A stretch of 49,837 nt of DNA from Acidobacteriota bacterium (lineage in GTDB: Bacteria; Acidobacteriota; Blastocatellia; RBC074): contig JAFDVL010000107.1 of NCBI GenBank assembly GCA_018268995.1, forward strand, positions 1 through 49,837. The letters are read 5' to 3'. The notes beneath the pieces are model-generated. The model worked only from the letters and a program-made list of their open reading frames with translations, searched no databases and was not told the DNA's origin. This document shows positions 42,486 through 49,837 of this stretch, in pieces. Every line of letters begins with the position of its first letter. Position 1 is the first letter of the stretch. The translations under genes were made by a program, and so were the position numbers.

Positions 42486-43616
42486 ATGTCATTGGCAACA
42501 ATTGAAGAGGCAATCGCCGATTTTCAGGCGGGCCGGATGGTCATTATCGTGGACGATGAAGACCGCGAAAATGAAGGCGATCTTGCTTGTGCGGCTGAAT
42601 TGGTCACACCTGAAATCATCAATTTCATGGCGCGGGAAGGGCGCGGCTTGATCTGCATGCCGATGACGGAAGAGCGGTGCGACGATCTTGAGTTACCCTT
42701 GCAAGTTTCTCAACGCGAGAATTCTTCCAGTTTTGGCACTGCCTTCACCATTTCCATTGAAGCAAAACACGGCGTGACGACCGGGATTTCGGCGGCTGAC
42801 CGCGCCCACACGATTCGCACCGCCGCCAGCCCGGATTGCACCGCACGTGATTTAGCGCGCCCTGGGCATGTTTTTCCGCTCCGGGCACGCAAAGGCGGGG
42901 TTTTGATTCGTCCCGGCCAAACTGAAGCCAGTGTGGATTTGGCGCGAATTTCCGGGCTCACACCCGCTGCCGTGATTTGCGAAGTGATGAATGATGACGG
43001 CACGATGGCACGCTTACCGGAATTGGTTGAGTTCGCTGCGAAACATGATTTGAAGATTATTTCGGTTGCGGAACTGGTAGGCTATCGGATGGAAAACGAA
43101 GTTATGGTGCGGCAGCTTAGTTCTGCGGTGGTTCCAACCCGGCATGGTGAATTTCGTGCGATTGCGTTCGAGAATCTACTGAACAACGAAACGCATCTTG
43201 CGATGGTGCTGGGAAATGTAGCGGCTGAAGTTCCGACATTGGTTCGTGTCCATACGCAATCTGTCTTGAGCGATGTGTTTGGCAGTTTGCGCGACGACCA
43301 CGGAGAGCAGTTACAAAAAGCGCTGCAATTGATTGCGCAAGCAGGCAGCGGCGTCGTGCTGTACCTGAAGCAGGAAATGGAAGGCTTGGGATTAGTGGAT
43401 CAACTGTTGGAATACAATCTTAACCCTGATGAAAAGCGGGTGCTCACGCCGCAGGAGAAAATGCGTCGGGTTCGTGATTACGGCACAGGCGCGCAAATCC
43501 TGCATGAATTAGGCTTGCGCAAAATTCGATTGTTGACAAATCGTCCACCACGATTGCAAGCCCTACCCGGTTTCGGACTGGAAATTGTCGAAACGATCCC
43601 GTTAACGGTACAATGA
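42486..43616 (+). CDS. ribB: 3,4-dihydroxy-2-butanone-4-phosphate synthase with degenerate GTP cyclohydrolase II domain (RibBX type)
   Basis: A 376-residue two-domain protein of riboflavin synthesis. The N-terminal domain (about 1-205) makes dihydroxybutanone phosphate from ribulose 5-phosphate and has intact VDDEDRENEGDL and RPGHVFPLRA motifs. At the usual GHTEA motif the sequence is G-Q145-T-E-A, so a metal-ligand His position is Gln. The C-terminal domain (about 210-376) has the GTP cyclohydrolase II fold, but the three zinc cysteines are replaced by S259, D270 and H272, and RQEGR reads KQEMEG. It should therefore lack cyclohydrolase activity, like the known RibBX proteins. A separate RibA would be needed elsewhere in the genome. 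Confidence 0.88.
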   Translation: MSLATIEEAIADFQAGRMVIIVDDEDRENEGDLACAAELVTPEIINFMAREGRGLICMPMTEERCDDLELPLQVSQRENSSSFGTAFTISIEAKHGVTTGISAADRAHTIRTAASPDCTARDLARPGHVFPLRARKGGVLIRPGQTEASVDLARISGLTPAAVICEVMNDDGTMARLPELVEFAAKHDLKIISVAELVGYRMENEVMVRQLSSAVVPTRHGEFRAIAFENLLNNETHLAMVLGNVAAEVPTLVRVHTQSVLSDVFGSLRDDHGEQLQKALQLIAQAGSGVVLYLKQEMEGLGLVDQLLEYNLNPDEKRVLTPQEKMRRVRDYGTGAQILHELGLRKIRLLTNRPPRLQALPGFGLEIVETIPLTVQ

Positions 43617-43623
43617 AAATTCT

Positions 43624-43869
43624 CAACGCCGGTCTGTGGTTGCGGGCGGCAACGCCCTAGCTCATGGCAGAACAGGTCAAAAGAGTCCACGTAAGGCGGC
43701 GCGGGTGGGAGCTTTCTCAAGAAAGCGCTTTACCACAAACGACGACGAGCATGGCTGTTCTTAGGTGTAAGCCCTGCCGGTTGTCCCAGGACAAAATTTC
43801 ACCGAGACGCGCCATAATCAAAGCGCGCAGCAGGCGAGTGTGGGGCCAAAGACCAGGTCAGCGGCGTTG
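43624..43869 (+). ncRNA. Candidate structured non-coding RNA, class unknown
   Basis: The 361-base gap 43617-43977 has no credible gene, but 43624-43869 can fold into a closed unit. CAACGCC (43624-43630) pairs with GGCGTTG (43863-43869), and GGTCT (43631-43635) with AGACC (43850-43854). Inside are a GNRA hairpin GGGCG-GCAA-CGCCC (43644-43657), a hairpin GCTTTC-TCAA-GAAAGC flanked by GTGG/CCAC (43707-43735), and TTGTC-CCAG-GACAA (43781-43794). I compared it by eye with 6S, SRP, tmRNA, RNase P and common riboswitches and found no convincing match; some 6S-like similarity exists. Strand is assumed from gene direction. Confidence 0.35.
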
Positions 43870-43885
43870 GGAAGAGAGTTTACAT

Positions 43886-43959
43886 AACCACAGAGAACAC
43901 TGAGCGCACGGAGAATATTTGCCAAATTTTTCTCTGTGCTCTCTGTGTTCTTGGTGGTT
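43886..43959. repeat. Intergenic inverted repeat of the CACAGAGAACAC type
   Basis: Arms at 43886-43914 and 43931-43959 match in inverse over 24 of 29 bases (AACCACAGAGAACAC... against ...CTCTGTGTTCTTGGTGGTT) around a 16-base loop. The design resembles the CACAGATT element at 37139-37290, but the unit differs. It ends 18 bases before the rhodanese ATG, with AAAAAAGG between. Confidence 0.75.
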
Positions 43960-43977
43960 CATAAAAAAGGAAAACAC

Positions 43978-44358
43978 ATGATTCACACTTCAGAATTTGA
44001 AGCCATTTGCGATGATGCAAAATCCCGTGTCAAAGAAATCACTGTCCATGAAACTAAAGCCAAGCTGGATGCAGGCGACTCGTTTCTCCTCGTGGACGTG
44101 CGCGAAGACAACGAATGGGCGAACGGCCACGCCGCAGGCGCAACGCATATCGGGCGCGGCATTCTTGAGCGCGACATTCATAACTTTGCACCGGATAAAG
44201 ATGCTGAGATCGTGTTGTACTGCGGTGGTGGCTATCGCTCAGCTTTGGCAGGGGATAACTTGCAAAAGATGGGATATACGAACGTGCTTTCGATGGCGGG
44301 CGGGATTAAAGCCTGGCGCGATGCGAAATTTCCTGAAGATGTACCCATTCCTTACTAA
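43978..44358 (+). CDS. Rhodanese-like sulfurtransferase, single domain
   Basis: A 126-residue protein with one rhodanese domain: LVDVREDNEWANGHAAGA forms the first half and the active loop CGGGYRS holds the persulfide Cys82. Such proteins move sulfane sulfur from donors to acceptors. There is no signal peptide. The start at 43978 is set by AAAAAAGG upstream and by homology; a longer frame from 43936 runs into the repeat. The following class V aminotransferase starts three bases after the stop, so the pair is probably one operon with a shared role in sulfur transfer. Confidence 0.87.
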   Translation: MIHTSEFEAICDDAKSRVKEITVHETKAKLDAGDSFLLVDVREDNEWANGHAAGATHIGRGILERDIHNFAPDKDAEIVLYCGGGYRSALAGDNLQKMGYTNVLSMAGGIKAWRDAKFPEDVPIPY

Positions 44359-44361
44359 CGA

Positions 44362-45486
44362 ATGAACGCTGAATTTCGGCAACTCTTCCCTGTTACTAAA
44401 AATCACATCTATCTCAACCACGCTGCTGTCGCTCCAATTTCGACGCCCGTGTTTGAAGCGATGCAACGCTATACGCGTGACTTGTTGGATCACGGCTTGG
44501 TGCATTGGCGGGAGTGGGCTGATGAAGTGGAAAAAGTTAGAGGTCTGGCTGCACAGCTTATCAACGCTTCACCACAAGAGGTCGCGTTTGTGGCCAACAC
44601 TTCGACGGGCCTGAGCTTCGTTGCAAATGGAATTGATTGGCGTGTGGGCGATAATGTCGTGACGGCAGATTGCGAATTCCCATCAAATCAGCAGCCTTGG
44701 ATTCGTTTGCAGAAGGCTTTCGGCGTCGAGCTTCGGCAGGCCAGAGAACGCGATGGCCGATTGGATACGCAGGAAATTCTCAGCTTGATAGATCACCGCA
44801 CACGCGTTGTGACATTGAGCTTTGTTGAGTTCGCTTCGGGCTATCGTAACGATTTGGAAACGATAGGTCGCTATTGCCGTGAACGCGAAGTTTTATTCGT
44901 CGTGGATGCAATTCAGGGGTTAGGCGCATTGCGGCTTGATGTCCAGAAATGTTGTGTTGATGCGTTGTCTGCCGATGCTCATAAGTTTTTGTTGGGGCCG
45001 GATGGTGTTGCAATTTTCTATCTTTCAGCCCGCCTGTTGGATCGCATTGCACCGACCGTGGTTGGTTGGACTTCCGTGAAACAGGCCTTTGATTTTGGCA
45101 GACAGGATAAAGACTGGGCAGATGGCGCGCGTCGCTTTGAACCCGGCGCATTAAATACCGCAGGTATCGTAGGATTGGGCGCGTCAATCGAATTGATGCT
45201 GAAAGTGGGACAGGAAGTCATTGAACGATTTGTCTTGTCCCTCACGGATTATCTGGCGGAAAGACTGAATGAGATTGGTTATCAGGTTGTCAGTTCCCGG
45301 CGCGAAGGCGAATCGTCAGCCATTGTTTGTTGTCGGCACGAGCGATATTCAGCGGATGATCTGTATGACCTGCTTAATGTCAGGAACATTATCACGACGC
45401 CAAGGGTGGGACGGCTCCGCATCTCACCTCATTTTTATAACACACAAGAAGAGATTGACGATTTAATTGCCGCTTTGCCTAAATAA
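44362..45486 (+). CDS. Class V PLP aminotransferase (cysteine desulfurase-like)
   Basis: A 374-residue fold-type-I PLP enzyme of the class V group that includes cysteine desulfurases, isopenicillin N epimerase and kynureninase. Visible marks are HIYLNHAAVAPIS, the PLP phosphate loop ANTSTGLSFVANG, FVVDAIQGLGAL and the PLP lysine K208 in SADAHKFLLGPDG. The catalytic Cys loop expected near the C-terminus of a SufS-type desulfurase is not obvious, so substrate cannot be fixed. Three-base spacing to the rhodanese gene supports a sulfur-related role. Confidence 0.82.
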   Translation: MNAEFRQLFPVTKNHIYLNHAAVAPISTPVFEAMQRYTRDLLDHGLVHWREWADEVEKVRGLAAQLINASPQEVAFVANTSTGLSFVANGIDWRVGDNVVTADCEFPSNQQPWIRLQKAFGVELRQARERDGRLDTQEILSLIDHRTRVVTLSFVEFASGYRNDLETIGRYCREREVLFVVDAIQGLGALRLDVQKCCVDALSADAHKFLLGPDGVAIFYLSARLLDRIAPTVVGWTSVKQAFDFGRQDKDWADGARRFEPGALNTAGIVGLGASIELMLKVGQEVIERFVLSLTDYLAERLNEIGYQVVSSRREGESSAIVCCRHERYSADDLYDLLNVRNIITTPRVGRLRISPHFYNTQEEIDDLIAALPK

Positions 45487-45496
45487 CCGAAATGAT

Positions 45497-46666
45497 ATGA
45501 ATCGCTTCACTGTAATAACGGCTTTCATCCTCATATTTTTCGCTCTCACTTGGACGGAATCCCTGCCGGATGCTGTGGCGCAGGCACAGAACAATCAAGC
45601 CTACTATCCGGCTGCGGGCGACAGTTGGCAACGCAAGACACCCGCCGCAGTCGGCATGGATCACACCTTACTTGATCAAGCCATCGAATTTGCAAAGTCT
45701 CACGAAACAAAACGTCCGCGCGATTATTCCGATCAGGTCGAAATCTTTGGTCGTCCCCTTGGCCCATTGCCCAAAGAACGTGGCGGAACGAACGGCATCA
45801 TCATCCGACATGGCTTCATTGTGGCGGAGTTTGGCGATACAAGCAGAGTCGAACCGACCTATAGCGCGGCGAAGAGTTTTATCTCGACGCTCCTCGGACT
45901 GGCAATTGATCGTGGTTACATCAAAGACGTTCACGATCCTATGCGCAATTACATCCACGATGGCGGTTACGATTCGCCCCACAATGCAAAGATCACCTGG
46001 CATCATCACGCGCAACAGACCAGCGAATGGGAAGGCGAGCTGTTTGGCAAGTCACACACGTTTCTTGGCGTCGAAGAGTTCGGACGCGGCAAACGCGAAC
46101 CGCGTGCGTTGCAAGAGCCGGGCAGTTACTACGAATACAATGATGTGCGCATCAATCGGATGTCTTTATCACTGTTGCGTATCTGGAAGAAGCCCTTGCC
46201 GCAAGTGCTGAAAGAAGAAGTGATGAATCGCATTGGCGCATCGAACACGTGGCAATATCACGCCTACGATAATTCTGAAGTTGTGGTTGATGGCAAGAAG
46301 ATGAAATCGGTCAGCGGTGGCACTCGTTGGGGCGGAGGTTTGTGGATCAATACACGCGACGAAGCCCGCTTTGGCTATTTGTTTTTGCGTCGCGGCAAAT
46401 GGGGCAATCAGCAAATCATCTCTGAAAAATGGGTGAAGATGGCAACTACGCCCGGCGAACATGGGCCTGATTATGGGTATCTCTGGTGGTTGAATACAAA
46501 GCGCAAACAATGGCCTGATGCTCCGGCGACCAGCTTTGCGGCTATCGGATTTGGGTCGAACACGATTTGGATTGACCCGGAACATGATTTGGTGGTCGTT
46601 TGGCGTTGGCACGACGACCGGAGCGCAAACGAGTTTTATAAACGCATCATCGCGGCAATCAAGTAA
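45497..46666 (+). CDS. Exported serine hydrolase of the beta-lactamase/class C family
   Basis: A 389-residue protein with a signal peptide of about 30 residues (VITAFILIFFALTWTESL...AVAQAQ). The serine hydrolase motifs are YSAAKSF with Ser123 and Lys126 (S-x-x-K) and YEYNDVRINRM (Y-x-N). The third motif, usually HxG or KTG, appears as GFGSNTIW. This combination is typical of the diverse Beta-lactamase (PF00144) family of esterases and D-amino peptidases; true drug hydrolysis is unlikely. A preceding aminotransferase ends ten bases upstream. Start chosen at MNRFTVITAF. Confidence 0.82.
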   Translation: MNRFTVITAFILIFFALTWTESLPDAVAQAQNNQAYYPAAGDSWQRKTPAAVGMDHTLLDQAIEFAKSHETKRPRDYSDQVEIFGRPLGPLPKERGGTNGIIIRHGFIVAEFGDTSRVEPTYSAAKSFISTLLGLAIDRGYIKDVHDPMRNYIHDGGYDSPHNAKITWHHHAQQTSEWEGELFGKSHTFLGVEEFGRGKREPRALQEPGSYYEYNDVRINRMSLSLLRIWKKPLPQVLKEEVMNRIGASNTWQYHAYDNSEVVVDGKKMKSVSGGTRWGGGLWINTRDEARFGYLFLRRGKWGNQQIISEKWVKMATTPGEHGPDYGYLWWLNTKRKQWPDAPATSFAAIGFGSNTIWIDPEHDLVVVWRWHDDRSANEFYKRIIAAIK

Positions 46667-46687
46667 TCTGGAAGAGGGATTTGCAAT

Positions 46688-47140
46688 ATGGGCAGAGGAA
46701 AGTATTTCGAGGATTTTGTAGTTGGCGAAGAATCCATCAGCGGCGGTCGCACAATCACTGAAGCGGACATTGTCAATTTCGCTGGTCTGACAGGGGATTG
46801 GTACGAATTGCACACGAACAAAGAATGGGCCGCTAAGGGACCCTTCGGGCAGCGCATTGCGCATGGTGCTCTGATTTTTTCCATCGCCACTGGGCTGGCA
46901 TTGCGAATTGATCCGCCCTCAGATGGATTGATGGCATTTTATGGTTTGGATCATTTGCGCTTCGTGAAGCCTGTGTTTATTGGCGATACGATTCACGTCA
47001 AGCAAGCTGTGATTGACAAAACAGAACGCAACGAAATGAGCGGTGTGGTTACTTTGCGGACTGAGGTCATCAAGCAGGACGATCAAGTCGCGGTCAGTTA
47101 CACGGCCAAAGTTTTGTATAAACGACGAATTCAAGAATAA
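46688..47140 (+). CDS. MaoC-like dehydratase / (R)-enoyl-CoA hydratase
   Basis: A 150-residue single hotdog-fold protein. The MaoC/R-hydratase signature can be followed as RTITEADIVNFAGLTGDWYELH with the Asp and His of the active site, then FGQRIAHGALIFSIATGL. Family members hydrate trans-2-enoyl-CoA in fatty acid or related pathways; the exact substrate is not readable. GAGGG lies before the ATG. There is no partner gene for beta-oxidation nearby. It lies 21 bases after the serine hydrolase. Confidence 0.85.
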   Translation: MGRGKYFEDFVVGEESISGGRTITEADIVNFAGLTGDWYELHTNKEWAAKGPFGQRIAHGALIFSIATGLALRIDPPSDGLMAFYGLDHLRFVKPVFIGDTIHVKQAVIDKTERNEMSGVVTLRTEVIKQDDQVAVSYTAKVLYKRRIQE

Positions 47141-47260
47141 GGATTTCAGAATTGCTTGTCGAATACGGCGCACACGTAACGTACTAGGCCTCTGCCATCG
47201 TCTTTTTCCTTTGAGCCACAGCGCTTTTGTTTAGCGTTGCCGAAAAGTAAAATCCTCTGC

Positions 47261-47938
47261 ATGAATGAAACGGCGTCTCAAGGTGTCTGTGAGAAATGTC
47301 AGCAGCCTACCCAAATCAAATTTGAGCACTATATAAATTTACGCCTTGGTGAATCGGCAACAATTGAGTCCTACAATTTATGTGTGAGATGTGCTCGTCA
47401 GCTTCGTCATTCAATTTCTCGCGAAGACCTACCAGAACCAGATCAAATCACACGCGAAGAATTGATAGATGTCCTTGATCGCTTTTGGAATGAAAGTGGC
47501 GCAGGTGAAATCTGTCGGCGCTGTCATATGCAAGGGACAGGCTGTTGCCCGCCCATGTGTCGGTATCTGGGAGATGCTGGTTGTCAGAAAAAAAATGTCT
47601 TCTGCACGAGCTTTGTTTGTAGCGCGCTACTCAATGGGATTTCCGAATGTGATGCTGAAATGGGCAGGTTGGTGAAATGGATTAAGTCCCAGATCGGATC
47701 GGCAGAATTTCGCTTGTACGAGATGGTGACGCGTGTCCCTCAAGTGGATCGCGAAGCTGTTCGTCCCTTGGCATTGCCGAGGCACTATCCGAAGCCACTG
47801 AAACTTGATGGGGAGAGAATAAAACCTCAACTTGCAGGCCTCGCAGATGAAATTCTTGAAATCCGCCGCCGCTGGCATGAAGAAGAACTTGAACAAGTTC
47901 AGCCGATGAAAATGACAGAAGAACAAGGCCGAATATAA
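47261..47938 (+). CDS. Cysteine-rich cytoplasmic protein with two Cys clusters, function unknown
   Basis: A 225-residue protein that I cannot place in a family. Two CxxC pairs, Cys10/13 and Cys41/44, could form one zinc knuckle or treble-clef site. A second cluster has Cys at 85, 88, 95, 96, 100, 108, 115, 120 and 130 (CRRCHMQGTGCCPPMC and onward), enough for one or two further metal or Fe-S sites. The C-terminal 90 residues are Glu/Arg/Lys-rich helices with a likely coiled coil (DEILEIRRRWHEEELEQVQ). No signal peptide. The ATG at 47261 is preferred to an in-frame TTG at 47237; no strong ribosome site is seen. Next gene is speA after a promoter region. Confidence 0.65.
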   Translation: MNETASQGVCEKCQQPTQIKFEHYINLRLGESATIESYNLCVRCARQLRHSISREDLPEPDQITREELIDVLDRFWNESGAGEICRRCHMQGTGCCPPMCRYLGDAGCQKKNVFCTSFVCSALLNGISECDAEMGRLVKWIKSQIGSAEFRLYEMVTRVPQVDREAVRPLALPRHYPKPLKLDGERIKPQLAGLADEILEIRRRWHEEELEQVQPMKMTEEQGRI

Positions 47939-48021
47939 AATTGTTCGGAATTGGTTAACTGCAAAGAAAAGATGACTTTAGCTTATCATTGGGAATCTTC
48001 AGGACGTAAGAAAAATAATTT

Positions 48022-48050
48022 TTGACAGCCCTGATTCAATCTGTTAAATT
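48022..48050 (+). promoter_or_regulatory. Sigma-70-like promoter of speA
   Basis: TTGACA at 48022-48027 is a perfect -35 and TAAATT at 48045-48050 a fair -10, separated by 17 bases. This predicts a start near 48057 and a leader of about 145 bases before the speA ATG at 48203. The leader carries GGAGGT at 48183-48188, somewhat far (14 bases) from the ATG. The rest of 47939-48202 holds nothing else recognisable. Confidence 0.6.
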
Positions 48051-48202
48051 GCCTGCCTTGTATCCTGCAAATCGCGGCAAATAAACCTCTAACGGAAGCC
48101 TTGCGAAATGCCCCAATTAAGTTCGTGGGTTCATTTGAAGATCAACCTGCGCGTTAAAAGCGAACGGCTTTACCCTGCCTACGGAGGTACAGAATAGAAA
48201 AG

Positions 48203-49837
<1,635 letters not shown>

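Noticed and set aside
43664..43903. 79-codon plus-strand frame before the rhodanese gene
   Set aside because: Arg-rich composition without family features; it lies across the structured-RNA candidate and ends in the inverted repeat.

Overview
The window looks like a chromosomal segment of a Gram-negative soil bacterium, most likely an Acidobacteriota of the Blastocatellia type. This is inferred from gene content: two very large Oar-like TonB-dependent receptors with an N-terminal carboxypeptidase-regulatory domain and no SusD partner, a secreted Asp-box (VPS10/sortilin-like) propeller, many signal-peptide proteins, and several families of palindromic intergenic repeats. I see no rRNA, tRNA, transposase, integrase or CRISPR array.

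Layout. 1-1356 (minus strand): a small ECF-type sigma factor followed by a short exported cysteine-rich protein. 1634-7327 (plus): the Asp-box propeller, a ureidoglycolate lyase family protein behind a LacI-like operator/promoter, a lipoprotein, an AtpZ/AtpI-like membrane protein and a dTDP-4-dehydrorhamnose reductase. 7316-8431 (minus): a chimeric regulator with an IclR-type winged helix joined to a periplasmic-binding-protein sugar sensor, divergent from the first TonB receptor.

8654-34275 is the centre of the window: a rhamnogalacturonan/pectin utilisation locus of about 25 kb, nearly all on the plus strand. It holds two TonB receptors, GH88, an SDR oxidoreductase, three exported proteins of unknown function, GH28, a two-subunit molybdenum hydroxylase (2Fe-2S subunit plus Tat-exported catalytic subunit), CE12 acetylesterase, PL11 rhamnogalacturonan lyase, PL22 oligogalacturonate lyase with a signal peptide, and GH106 alpha-L-rhamnosidase. 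One minus-strand gene inside it encodes an exported CXXCH protein with a squalene-cyclase-like toroid. In the inferred pathway PL11, GH28, CE12 and GH106 cut, deacetylate and trim RG-I outside the cytoplasm. The receptors import oligomers, and PL22 and GH88 finish the unsaturated uronides. The molybdenum enzyme may oxidise released sugars or aldehydes in the periplasm. No inner-membrane sugar transporter and no KduI/KdgK/KdgA genes lie in the window.

34522-49837 is mostly housekeeping and accessory: MATE exporter, HemW, threonine aldolase, a class A beta-lactamase, cytidylate kinase, riboflavin synthase, an M28 peptidase, a RibB-type synthase with a degenerate GTP cyclohydrolase II half, rhodanese plus a class V aminotransferase, a serine hydrolase, a MaoC dehydratase, an unknown cysteine-rich protein and the 5' part of speA (arginine decarboxylase), which runs off the right edge. 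A structured-RNA candidate lies at 43624-43869, and palindromic repeat elements lie at 24404, 28190, 37139, 38338, 40699 and 43886. Two of these elements end about 10 bp before the start codon of an exported enzyme.
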